DNA of 64,000 nt from Paragyromitra xinjiangensis (Eukaryota > Ascomycota > Pezizomycetes > Pezizales > Discinaceae). Positions 20,322 to 32,568 of the stretch are shown here, in pieces (position 1 is the stretch's first letter; each line of letters opens with the position of its first letter). Location of the stretch: assembly GCA_038503065.1 (NCBI GenBank), contig JBCAMK010000002.1, positions 1,736,001 through 1,800,000 of the forward strand. Reading direction: 5' to 3'. The notes beneath the pieces were generated by a model. That model saw nothing but the letters and a program-made list of their open reading frames with translations, ran no database searches and was not told where the DNA came from. The translations under genes were made by a program, and so were the position numbers.

Positions 20322-21926
20322 AATAGAGTTGGGATGGGCGCGCGTGATTCGTGGATGGCAGTTGGAGTTGGCAATGCTAGTAAGATATTTTCATAGGAAC
20401 GGAGCGCTATGGTTTTTGTTTATTCTGCTTTCTAGGAGACCTCCACCTAGTTGTGAACCTGCTATTCCTCTCTTTTGGGTCTTGGGCTGATGCTTTTATT
20501 GTCAGAGATAAACATTGTTCGTCTCCTTGTATTTTTATGCGATATCTTTGGATTACCTTCTATTTCCATTTTTTCTTTATCTCATGGCGATTTAGGAATG
20601 TAGGGTGGGGTGGGTTTTTAGCTGGTTTTTCTATTTCAAGCACTTTTCTTGCTACTCTGCTCAACTTTACTCTATGTTTCATATGTTCGTCTAATTGCTT
20701 TGTACTACCCACTACGGGTGATGAAATAAAACGAGATGTTTATGTCTAAAGTTTATAGTAGAAAGAATTACTTTATAAGCAAATTATCCGATAAAGAGAT
20801 GGTTAGGTTTGACTTGTTCCTATCCCATCTCGAGGCCGGAATCGCTTTCGATTAATATTCACTGAGATAAAGAGAAGAACTACATGTAGTCCAAGATTCA
20901 AGGTATCTAGATCTAGAAGAAAAGAAGTGACCTAGCCAAGACGCGACTAGACCAGTTTAGAGCGTAGCTGACTACGTGGATCACGGGTCAGAGGCAGACA
21001 GGGCTCGGGGCCAGGGCTTTTCTCTCTGGGGGTTGCCGTTTCTCTGCACCACGTACTATTCCTTATTCTTTTAATTTGTATAGAGATTGAATCGGTCCCC
21101 AAATAACAGAGGCCAAAGCGTCCTCGACCGTTCCTGCCACAATATGTCGATATGTTCTATATGACAATTGAAGTAAATTACTAAGAAAATATTAGCGGTA
21201 ATACACGGAGATTCCATACAAAAAGTTAAGGCTAGAGCTCCAGAAATCGAACATAGCCCAACCCTCATCGAACTCCAACTATTGGATAGGAAGCTACTGT
21301 GTTGTTCGTAGTTCTCGTACAACCTATTCCAGGGTTATAGGCGGCCTTGAGACAAGGATATTAGTAGTTGATAGCAAAGCCATTTTAGGCAAATGTGCTA
21401 CAATATCCCTTCTAGACCTGCTACATTCATAAGATTTAGCGATTTACCGTCGAGTGACGTACCACGAGGGTATATTTAACCCTAACCCTCGAATGTGTCT
21501 CTCAACCAGAACACCGTTGATGAATAGCTTTTAACACATAGGTGGAGATTTAGTCTATCTCTACCATCACCTACAGTACCTGTAGGCTTGACGTCTCTCC
21601 CAAATTCGGAGCATCTTGTAAGAAGGGATACTTATGTGAACAGAAGAAACCTCCCCGACCAAATACATTCTATCGGCAATGGGTCTACTAGATCTAACGA
21701 AAGTTAACGAACTTGTGGACTAGGTATCTAGTGAATCCCTAATGGTTTCTAGAATCACTCAAAGAACAGCATCGATGGCTACCAATTGCAAACGGTCAGC
21801 TAGAAACCCTTACCCGCCTCCAGCAGATTTCCAGCACGCTTCCTTCAAACGTCTCGCTATAGGTAGCCTTCTTCAAATATCATAAATGATACGATACTGC
21901 ATGCACAAACGTACATGCATGAACGT
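20322..21926. other. 3' flank of paralogue 2 and intergenic
   Basis: T-rich 3' flank to about 20750, then mixed sequence without coding frames. TACATGTA at 20881-20888. AACCCTAACCCTCG at about 21479 resembles two telomere-type units, too short to be meaningful. Confidence 0.42.
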
Positions 21927-22035
21927 CTCAGGCTCGAGCCTGAGTTACACATCGAGCCTGAACCGAGCCTGAACCGAGCCTGAGTCGAGCCTGAGTCGAG
22001 CCTGAGTTGAACTTCGAGCCTGACATCGAGCCTGA
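21927..22035. repeat. GAGCCTGA minisatellite upstream of zinc-finger paralogue 3
   Basis: Eight CGAGCCTGA units with 2-6-base spacers. The array opens with the perfect 18-bp palindrome CTCAGGCTCGAGCCTGAG. It ends about 230 bp before the likely start of paralogue 3 and is followed by AATAAGTATCGTAGCTTC, as at paralogue 1. This shows that the duplication that made paralogues 1 and 3 carried the upstream region along. Confidence 0.88.
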
Positions 22036-22266
22036 GACATGAAATTTCCAGTTCTTGGCAGTGAAGAATAAGTATCGTAGCTTCCCCGATCCTCTCTTCA
22101 AGCAAGTTTCGCTGCCCTCGTACCCTGAACTGCTGTCGGTTTTCTGCTTCAACTCGCTTATACCTGCTATAACCAAAATTATTGGCCCTGTTTTACTGCG
22201 CTCAGCCGTGTGCGACGCACCTTTCTACACTCTTTACTGGTTTCTTACAGCTGACTGCTTATCGCT

Positions 22267-23274
22267 ATGAATTTTCTCAATCCTGAGCAGAATTCCGGGG
22301 GGGGAAGCCCCTTATATACTATGTAGGTGCCTTTTTTTTTTTACGAGGCTGAACTAGTTTTCGTTTCCGAACGGGTTATCCCGATCAACATTCGGCGATC
22401 CAGGGACCCCCAGCTGCAGCAGAGCCCCAACCCCCAACTTTATTTGAGCCTCCTGTCAGCAACCAAGCTATCTTTAGCCAGCAAGGCCAACCTCTCTATG
22501 TCAACAACTTCCATCAGAATACGCCATGGCTGCCAGCCGCCGAGCCCCAGGGAAATATCGTCAACAATGGAGGCTTCCAAAACTATGCTCCTGGCGAATT
22601 CCTCGCAGTGGGACCCCAACCCGCTCCGGTCGGCAACCAGCTCATCTTTGACCAGCAGAACCATCCTCCTTATGCCAACAACTTCTATCAGCATGTGGTA
22701 CGGTCGCCAGTCGCTGAGCTCCAGGAAAATATCATCAATGCCGAAAACCTTCAGGCTGAACCCAATGGGGAAGTAGAGCCTGTTGACCTCCAACCCCACC
22801 ACCACCCCCTACCGCCCGTTGTACCGGCTATCCCCAACGATGCCGCCCACGGGGCCGGAAGCCGGCCAGGCCAAGAACTCCGCTGCGGAAACAGGTGCCG
22901 CGGTGTGTTCGGGTAAGTACTCCCAACCCCTCCATAATATCGTACCTCAAGCTAATAATTCCTCCAGCGGCCCGCACAAATGCATCCGTCATGGGAGATC
23001 CTTAAAGATCTCCTGCCGTGGAGATGATGACAATTGTCCCTCAGAGTTTTCGAAGAGGAACGAATTTAATCGTCACTGTGGTTCGGTCCACCGTGGTGAT
23101 AGAGCTGAAGCACCCGTGGAGAGATTGATAGACTGTCCGTTTGCTGGCTGTGACCGTGTCGGAGAGAAAGGATTCAAAAGGAAAGATAACCTGACGCAGC
23201 ATAGACGCAATGTCCATGAAGAGAGGATCGTGAAGAATCCCATCAGGTTTGGACGCAACAATGATGCTGCTTAA
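22267..23274 (+). CDS. C2H2 zinc-finger protein, paralogue 3 of 4
   Basis: Best-preserved member. Proposed exons 22267-22322, 22358-22912 and 22968-23274 (918 nt, 305 residues). The second intron (55 nt, GTAAGT, GCTAATAA branch, CCAG) is secure; the join gives RGVFGGPHKC. The first intron would be only 35 nt (GTAGGT ... CTAG), but it is in phase and parallels paralogue 1. The N-terminal half has two diverged repeats: NQ-x-IF-x-QQ ... YVNNF ... AAEPQGNIVN and NQLIFDQQ ... YANNFYQH ... AELQENIIN. The C-terminus has C-x3-C, H-K-C, finger 1 C-x6-C-x12-H-x4-H and finger 2 C-x4-C-x16-H-x4-H with GFKRKDNLTQHRRNVH. A competing plus-strand frame at 22327-22776 is a shadow. Probable nuclear DNA-binding protein; targets unknown. 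Confidence 0.78.
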
Positions 23275-24925
23275 GAGGTCTCGTCTTGATTCGGTGTTGT
23301 TTGCTCCCCATGTACTCGTTACGTTGAGTTCTACTTACCCTGGCCGAGTTTTTTTTTTTTTCTTGAACGGGGGAACATTCCTTTGGTTTTCTTTTGTCTT
23401 TCGATTCAATCTCTTGAGTTTCCTTTGTTTAACGATATAAAAAGTCAAAAAGGAAAAAAAAGTTGTCAAGTTTAGCGTTGTTTTGATCTACTGTCTCGCG
23501 TCGCCTTACGCATTTCCTTTTTGTTTATTCGATAGCCTTCACAGTATTTACCGAACACAAATTTTATTATATACCCAACCTTGCTACGAGATAGATTTCT
23601 CCTTACGGATTCTTTCAGTGATATATGGGTTTATGCTCTTATCGCTGCGATTATGCTGTCAAATGAATCGAACGGTTCGAAAACTGGTCGTGGGTTTCCT
23701 TAGATCTTAAATATTGGCAAGGGCTGGCTTTTTCGGGTTCACGCAATAGCTCGTAATGGGTTCACATGATACTGAATACTAATCGCTTTGAGGGATTTCG
23801 AACTGTGAGTGATTTGTAAATTCGGGCCGTGCATATGTCGGGTGGTGAAGTACATATATATATTTAAGATGTTTTCTGTTACAGCGCGTGCTTGCCTACA
23901 AGAGGAAGAAAACATTTACAATGCCGACTTAGATACATACCAGCCAAACTGCTCTAATACCCACACAACATAGTTTTGCCCCAACCCACGAATAGCACCA
24001 TAACCACACAATAGGGCCGATGTTACTTTTATTCATACCCAGGCAAACAAAAACTCGAGGTTTTTTTGGTGTTTCAGCTAGCCCTACACGTGCACACGCC
24101 AACACGCTGGAGCGCCTGGCTCTATTTCTTAGAGCTAGGCTCCTTGAAGGCACTCTACATTGTATGGGTTCTTGGGTAGGGGTTTCACACTTTAGTATGT
24201 ATCTAAGTCGGCTTGCATTGTGAATGTTTTCTCGTTTTTTTACATATTAAGATTGTGTTTATCGAGATTATTTCTACCGGTAGCCTCAGGTTATTAGCCT
24301 CATGTTATTAGTGGACGGATATTACATGTACTATGCCCTTTGCTTATTTCCTCCTATAATTCCATAGATTGTGAGCATATAGCCAAAATGGGGAAGGTTG
24401 CGACCGAAAGAATTATTTCTCATGGCGGTAACAAGTATCCATGGGCTAGCGGACTGTGGGATCCAGACTGATCTGAGCTCTCAACTCATTTTGGTCTGAC
24501 TACAAGAAGAGCAGATTCAGATTCAGATTCCTCAGCAAAAATCAAAGCAGTGTGGGTGTGGGGGTTCCCATATAGGAGGAGTCAGAATATGATAATCGCT
24601 TGTTTTAGGTGGTTGACGCGACCCTTCGTGTGGAAGAATCCGAATATGGAAATTATCCTCAAGGCTCCACAAGAGATGAGGAATGTTAAGGAGTCACCAA
24701 AAAGATCCCAGGCGAGGTCTTAGAAACCGCTTCAGACAATGTTGCCCAAACCGTTGGTCTTCCTTAACTCGAAATGGCTGTAAATGGAGTACTCGTGCCC
24801 TATCATAAGTACCTGAAAACAGGGATATGAATTTGGCCAACCAAACTGTGAAGCTTTGCCGCGGGGCGCATCAAAAGCTATTGCCACCGAAAGACATTTT
24901 CCAGGTACTTATGTTAGACCACGAA
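23275..24925. other. 3' flank of paralogue 3 and intergenic
   Basis: T-rich 3' flank, then no supported gene. Frames at 23929-24223 overlap on both strands without domain support. TACATGTA at 24323-24330. Confidence 0.42.
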
Positions 24926-25115
24926 TACAGTCGTACCTTACTATACCGAACCTTCACATAGTGAATCCCTTGCTGTAACGAATGGATTCGGCTACACATT
25001 TTTTTTCTTTCACAGTGCTACTCCATAGATATTGAATTTGTTGTAACGAATAATTTGCTATATCGAGCGAATTCTAGTGGATTATGCAGGTTCGATATGG
25101 CAAGGTACGACTGTA
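24926..25115. mobile_element. MITE family 5 (pogo/Fot1-like termini)
   Basis: A 190-bp element with arms TACAGTCGTACCTTACTATA and the inverted copy ending GGTACGACTGTA, continuing inward through CCGAACCT/AGGTTCGA (about 31 bp, a few mismatches). A TA target duplication is present. The CAGTCGTACCTT terminus resembles pogo/Fot1-type fungal elements. There is no transposase inside. Confidence 0.82.
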
Positions 25116-25230
25116 GCTATAGCCGCGGTTAAAGAGAAAAGCCTGAAGGAAGGCCTTAAGTTAGATTCTAGATTCTATAGCTATAGTATACGTAATATCT
25201 TGGGGAGCCAGGTGCCAGGAATTTATTTTA

Positions 25231-25301
25231 GGCTCAATTACGGCCAGTAAATAGATGCCAAGATCAGCCTAGAAGGTAAATTTACTGGCTATAATTGAGC
25301 C
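25231..25301. mobile_element. Short inverted-repeat element
   Basis: 22-bp arms GGCTCAATTACGGCCAGTAA-AT and the inverted copy (two mismatches) flank a 27-bp loop. This may be a solo MITE or a hairpin remnant; the true ends and target duplication are unclear. Confidence 0.55.
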
Positions 25302-26028
25302 CCAATTTTACTGCGACCAATCTACGGTGCTCATGTAGGGCTGTTTGCGCTAGTCATAGCATAGCAGAGATCCCGAACAAGGCTCGACCCGCCGGGCTTC
25401 AATCTGGCAGATGGCGAAGCGATTCGGAAGCGAACGCCATCTAATCCCGAATGCTATCCACCCACGATACGATGGCAGTTCCCCCAGCTTCTTTCTACAA
25501 TCAAGACTACCTGTTCGAGTCCGATTACACATGACATTACTTCAGAAGTCAAACGTGCTCACTCCATACATGTGTTCTACTAAAACCCTAAGGTTCCCTC
25601 CTATTTTGAGGGAAGCAAAGAACAGGAAAAAAAGAACAAAACCCACCAACTGCTTCCTGCTGCGGATACCTCTTGAACATGGCGAGTCCTGTGCATGCGC
25701 GAGCGACGCCAGCTCCTAGCTCAAAGTCATCAAGTTCAAACTCAAGCCCGGCGCGCGGAAATTACCGCACCCCGCAAAATACGGAGGGTGACTCCTTAGA
25801 CTGGTGGGTTTCTCTCTCTTTAGCAATGTGCATCTTCCTACATTAGTATTGGACAACCATAGGGACGGGATGGTCTAGCCCGATCAGAATTAGCTCTGGC
25901 TACCAAGAGGTGATCACGTGATATTACTAGCAAAGATATTCAGGGCTAAACCCTTTTTAACAATTCTGATCATCACGTGCAAAACCTTCCTATATTGATT
26001 GCTGCAGAAGACAAGACTAAACGTGTAA
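25302..26028. other. Intergenic upstream of paralogue 4
   Basis: No gene recognised. A 10-bp inverted repeat GATCAGAATT ... AATTCTGATC spans about 25879-25974 with ATCACGTG sites next to each arm. A first exon of paralogue 4 may be hidden here. Confidence 0.4.
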
Positions 26029-27101
26029 AGGAGCTCGCCCAAGCATAGCGCATCCTTCCCCCCAACCATCGACCAACCATCGCCCCCAGGCGAACCTCTA
26101 TCCGCCTTTATCCTAAGGTTATTCGGGCCAGGCCATCTGCCCAACCCCGACACCCTCAACCGCAGCCACCAGTGCCAAAACCACTCCCATAGGGATGTTT
26201 TTTCGCCGGGGCCACAGCCCACAGACCAAGATCTTGGTTCACCTGCGACTTCCCTCAAGCTTATTTCAGCCGGGAGCCAACAGCCTATCCTCGATCCAGA
26301 AAAAAATGGCCCAAACGTGTCTCCGGGATCACTTTTCATTGGTACCCAGTACCAAGGAGGCGTCATCAATAGCAGCCGCCACAGCGAACTCGGCAGGGGA
26401 TCTACCACACCAGAACTACAACCCGCAGATTTTAGATCACCTATGACTTTCCCCGGGTATTTTCCACTCGCAAATCAACAGCTCGCCTTTGGTTTTGAGC
26501 AAGAACAAGACCACCCCGATAACCTTTCCCCACATATCACCGAACACCAAGAAAATGGCATTAACCACGAGAACCTCCAAAGTGAGCCTAATAGGGCGTT
26601 AGGGCCAGCCTACTTGCAAACCTCAGACGCCATCCCGTCTCTTGATATCCCGGTTACCCTCATCAATACTGCCCACAGAAGTAGAGACCAAAATTTCCAA
26701 TGCGGGGATAGATGTCGTGTATCAGTGTGGGTATCTCCAGCCTAAGAATCATCCCGTATTCTAGTCTGATATGAATTCGTACTAGCGGCTCGCACAAGTG
26801 TTCCTACCGAGGAAGGGCGCTAACGATCTCATGTCGTGGCAATGATGACTGTTCGCAGGAGTTCACAAAGAAAAACGACTTCAATCGCCACTGGAACAAT
26901 ATCCATAACAACAAAGAGTTGTTTAGCTGTCCTGTTCCTGACTGTAAGCGTGTTGGACAGAACGGGTTCAAGCGTAAGGACAACTTAACTCAACATAGGC
27001 GTCTTGTACACAGGGAAGTCATTGAGAAGAACCCAGTCAGGTTTGGGCGCGACAACGCTGGGGATCCTGAGTTCGGTGGAACTGGGCTAGTTGAGGGTTA
27101 A
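26029..27101 (+). CDS. C2H2 zinc-finger protein, paralogue 4 of 4 (5' end uncertain)
   Basis: Exon 26029-26726 joins 26786-27101 across a 59-nt intron (GTGGGT donor, CTAG acceptor) at the family's common site, giving RVSVGSHKC. The frame is open from the stop at 26026-26028. AG at 26029-26030 preceded by ACTAAAC is a fair acceptor, so the coding exon may start at 26031 after an unseen first exon; the first in-frame ATG is at 26443. The N-terminal half holds about two repeats (SQQPILDPEKNG ... TQYQGGVIN, then NQQLAFGFEQEQ ... TEHQENGIN). Finger 1 is C-x5-C-x12-H-x4-H, one residue shorter than in the paralogues; finger 2 is C-x4-C-x16-H-x4-H with GFKRKDNLTQHRRLVH. It ends in a short Gly/Glu tail. 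Same-strand neighbour of paralogue 3. Confidence 0.7.
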
Positions 27102-27734
27102 AATAGGGTTGGGAGTGGGTTAGGATCGATGCAGCACCAATATGGGTCCCATCAAAACGCTAGTACTTTCCTTTTTCCTTTTTCACTTTCTTTCCTTCCT
27201 ATCCCTACTTTGTCCGGAGGATTTTATTTTGCCTTGGCCCCTTGCACCTCGTTTTCCTTGCGTCCTGGGTTAACTAAACCCCCATTCGGAGATGGCGTTA
27301 TTTTGTCTCCTTTGCATGCAACATCCTTTCTTTGTGTTAATTTTCTCCCTTCATTTCTCTCTCAATGGCGCTAGGGTGGGTAGGAAAAGTTCTTCTTTGG
27401 TGTTTTTCTTGATTTCAGTCACATCATCCGCTATCTTATTTACGAATCTCATTTCTCATTCGACTGTTTCATACCATTTACTACACATTTTAAAACGTGA
27501 TGAGATATGTCTAAGGACCCATTATGTAACGAGTGAGTTTATGGATATTATATCTCCTCCAAATCTGTCAGCAATCCCTTGAATCTCCCATACCCGTGAC
27601 AATAAAACCAATCCTCACAACCCATCACTCGAAACGCCAACCCAACCCCAATCTTATCTTATCTGATCGGAACATTTTTCGGTTGAGAAGCACGGTCCAC
27701 CCAAGCTCCTTTTGTACCTCTACAACCACCAACA
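27102..27734. other. Intergenic: paralogue 4 3' flank and methyltransferase promoter
   Basis: T-rich 3' flank (27150-27450), then the C/A-rich 5' region of the methyltransferase gene. No coding frame. Confidence 0.45.
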
Positions 27735-28687
<953 letters not shown>

Positions 28688-31600
28688 TGAGATAATAAAA
28701 GTTATACCCGGTGGTAGGGAGTTGAAGGTGCAAACCAGTATCTCTCATGATCGATTTATCCAGCAGGAAAATATTCCGGGCTGTCCGTGCCTAATGGTTA
28801 GCGTTGCGTGGTTATAGCTGTGGCACGGGTGGGCGGGATAGGATCAGGGTTACCATCTTGCGAAATATGTCTGTAATACCTAGAAAATCTTAACTGACAA
28901 AACTAGATAGCTATCAGGAAGACCACAAGATGACCAAGCAGCAGAAAAGAGAGATGGATCCTTCAAGTACACGAAGGTTAGGAGCACGCCGCATTTAACA
29001 TATTCACTTAGGGGCAGCGTCCGGGGGACCATTTCAGCGTGACAAGCCTCTAAATGGAAGAGAATCACGGTTATAAGGCGGTAATTATCAAACCTGTCCG
29101 AGAAATTCCAACAGTAGGTATTGCTCCAAAATCCAGTGATTGCTACAGACTATGAAACCATACTGACAACAAGCCACAGCCATAGCCAAAAACTGCAGGC
29201 TTCAGATGAGACGAAGACGCTGCTGCTCCACGACCCGGTGAAGACCCAACCAGGCGCGCGGTTTTCGGTTCAACAACGAGTAACCGGAGCCGAGCACAAA
29301 GTGATTCGGACGAGGAACGAAATATGATATTCGGCGGCGGGGGTCGATACCCGAAAGAAATCTCAAAAATAGTCGAAATCTAATTCTGCAGCCATGGGTG
29401 GTGATTTCTACTAAATCCCGGGATCACCCGGGCCAGCGGACTATGGCGTCGCAACTACGCACAGTACCCTGACCTACGCTTGATATCCTCACTACTCGCT
29501 GTCTCGCTGCCTCGCCTGCCACCTGGATCTGCAGATCATGTAGTTGCGCGCGCTACTCGTGCCAATATTCGTCAAGAACCTGAAGAAAAAGTCTAAATCC
29601 TAAAGATATCCTTTTTGCATTGAGACGCTGTAGTGCTTCTGTAGATGTATTCGCCAAACCTCTTTAGAATACTTGTTGGTCGCACATACCAAGCCGCTGC
29701 GCGGGATATCCAAGGCTGTAGAAAAGTACCTAAACGCGGTCACCTTTGCCATGGTTGTACAGAGATATTTGAAATTCACTCGAAAAACTAGAGTGGGATC
29801 AGCAGTACGTTCTTGGGGCGCAGGAACCCCTTGCAGTAGTAGGTTGAGAAAGGCGGGTGGTATCCTCGCGGTGTAGATCACGATATCTCACTCGGGTAGA
29901 TTTGACGCCACATACGCAATGACGCTCTCGTCCTTAATATGACTTGTGAATAGTAGGTGCTGTTTGCGTTTCAGAGTATGTCGGTGCTCTTCTTGAAACA
30001 GGCGTGAACTAGTGAACGAGTGAGTGGGTGAGTGGGTGAGCGAAGGAATGAGTATTTGCCGCTGGGGTAATACAGTTTCCAGCTAGATGCTCTTGCTAGC
30101 AAGTGTAACTCCAGTGGGGTTCAATCCCAAGATAGGACAAAACAAAGACGAAACGAGAAGCTGCGGCGATGGCAGGTATCTATGTTGGATTTGATTTCTC
30201 GAAGGCTTCTTGAAAGTGGCTATTCTAGTCAACGGCTAACCAAGAAAACCTCAGTGACGTAAGGTAAGACCGGGCACATGGCCGGGAGAGGCGTTTTTTT
30301 TAGGGTTGGTGGCAGAACAGCTAGACAGTGGAAGCCGGGTATTATGGCTGTGTCTCTTCTTTGAGTAAACCTGGTTCAAGGTTGAGTTAGCAAGCGGGTA
30401 CCGAAAATAAAGAGACATGGAACCTAGGCTTTGGTTGTTGGTGCTTCGACGAGACGATGGGACGTTGATTATAGATCAGATTATAGCGATAAGGTCCAAA
30501 AAAGGTAACACAGTTATCGTAAGGTACCGGGTGCCAACAGTGGCTGCTGAAGGTTCGGATAAAAATAGGTGGCGCTTCAGTCTGGGCCAGGAACCAGAGA
30601 AAATCGCATGCGATGCGATGCGGAGAACCCGCTTCCTCTCCACGTCACGACTCTATTTGAAAGGTTTGTTGGCGGGCAGCCAGAAAACCGAAACCAACAA
30701 TGATTCAGCCACCCAAAACCCACCAATCCAGGCCGGGCATATGCATCACCAAGCCCTCGCTAAAAATTAAACTCCCCCGCGAACGTGATGTGCCAGGGTA
30801 CGTGAATGGATGAAAATAGAATCGCATCCAACAATCAATCAGGAATCACACAACCGTAAACAGTATCCCATTTTTGGCTAGACCCCTCGGAAATGAAATT
30901 AGCGTTGATCACTCGCATCCAGCCCCCAGAAAACTTTTTTTTTCTTGCAATGTTTTTAATTCCGTCGATCATTGTTTCTCGTCACTGTGAGCGAAAAAAA
31001 GACCTTAGGCTATTCCGTGACTATGGTATCACAAATTCCGGAGTGGTACCAGATCAAAATGAGAATATGCGTGGGTATCACGTGTTGCGGGTGGCTTTCG
31101 CTTGTGATGCGGGTGATATGCACCCAACAATGGCGAGATCGGAATTCGGGCCCTCTAGATCGTTCATATAGCATGTAATATACCCCTCGTGCTGCTGGGT
31201 GAGGTAGGATAGGGATTTATACGAACTTCTCTAGAGGAATAAAGTGTCTTTGGGCTCAAGTTTCTGGTAAACATTAGAGCTTGGATGTATCGACAGTTAT
31301 CACGATTTGAAAACGGTAGTTGGTGGTTTACCAATTCAATGATGGGTCTGGAACCCCTGAATGACGATCTCAGATCGCAAGGGGCCTGGAAATCCTTTTT
31401 TTATCACGCATAACGAATGCGCTAGGCGGGATTCATGGCGTGACCTGGGAATCTAGAAGAGATCACCGAAATCGACAAACCCTTACTCCACGCAAAGGAT
31501 GAAGAATAATTGACACGATGCACTCGATCCGGTATATCTATAAAGTGAGGATGAAGCTATTAACGTCCTTCTCTCCTTCTCTAGCTGCAACCCCAGGTAA

Positions 31601-32568
31601 AAGAAAATAGATTTTGTATTGACATGTACATATGTTCCATTAAAAACTCGCTGCATCGTTCGTGCATTCTGCACAGAAACGGGAGGCGATAGTAACGACT
31701 GTGCAGAAACGGTGGTTGGTGCGGGGAACCACATCTTCATTTACAGTGTAAAATAGATGACCCTTAACTGCCCAGTTTTGGAGATGAAATATCTCCTTTG
31801 AGGTCTTCCACGCGATTCACCCACCATCATTGGCTGAGGGCGGTAATGGTTAAATTAAAATCTCTAGGAAAGACGGGGAGTCTAACCTGATCAGCGCAAC
31901 AAAGTTAATCCTAGGTAATTTTAGAACTGTGGCATCCCACTGAGTGCTGCGTGATTATTGGGGGGTTTCCGCATAACACTGGGAAGGTTTAAAGGTGAAT
32001 TATTGGGTGCGCCCCTCCACCAACATCTCCCGGGCCAGCCAGTAAAGCTGTCCAAGTAAATCGACACAGACACATGGTGCCTGAGCAGTTAGATAAGGTG
32101 TTCCGCATCTGCAGGAATGCATATAACCGCCCACATCTCAGCCAACAGAATCGCCTGCCAGCGCCAAGGTTCTCCGTGTACGAGTCGAAAATAGCATCCT
32201 TGGTACCCGGGCCAATTAGTACCAACCAACATCTTGCCTCCGCATGTGCCCCCTGCGTCCTCGGTTCTTACTAAAGTGCCAGAATTGTTTGCCTCCCACA
32301 CAAAACGGCGCGAAGGAGCAAAGCATGAATGAAAGATAAAGTCTCCTCCGCACGCCCCGAGAGCACTGTACATTCTTCCACCTACACTCCAAATCGCTTA
32401 GGTATTTCGGACGTCGAGCTGCTCTCCTATATTCGGTACAGGATACCTAAGTACCAGCCTTCGCATTATACGGTTTCTTATAAAAACTAATACTCCCTTC
32501 CTCACCTCATAATCTTTCTGGGACCCCCTTCCTCTTTTATTTTATACGGAATAATTATTACTTCCAAT
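28688..32568. other. Long intergenic region, no gene seen
   Basis: 3.9 kb with no convincing gene. The longest ATG frame (30417-30770, 117 codons) has no domain or intron support. Near 30023 there is a short GTGAGTGG repeat. A tRNA-like D-arm string (about 28788) lacks a matching B box, and a T-arm-like string (about 30117) lacks an A box. Confidence 0.45.

Noticed and set aside
22327..22776. 149-codon plus-strand frame within paralogue 3
   Set aside because: It starts at a GTG and runs in a different register from the family's aligned repeats; the true coding frame is the one that continues into the C-Cys module and zinc fingers.
25914..26408. 164-codon minus-strand frame opposite paralogue 4
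   Set aside because: It is the antisense shadow of the coding exon, which aligns with the family on the plus strand.
28780..28870. tRNA-like D-arm string (CCTAATGGTTAGCG)
   Set aside because: No B box or pairing acceptor stem downstream.
30105..30135. T-arm-like GGGGTTCAATCCC
   Set aside because: No A box within a suitable distance upstream and no acceptor stem.
30417..30770. 117-codon frame with an ATG
   Set aside because: No domain, no intron signals and no similarity to anything I know; composition matches the surrounding non-coding DNA.
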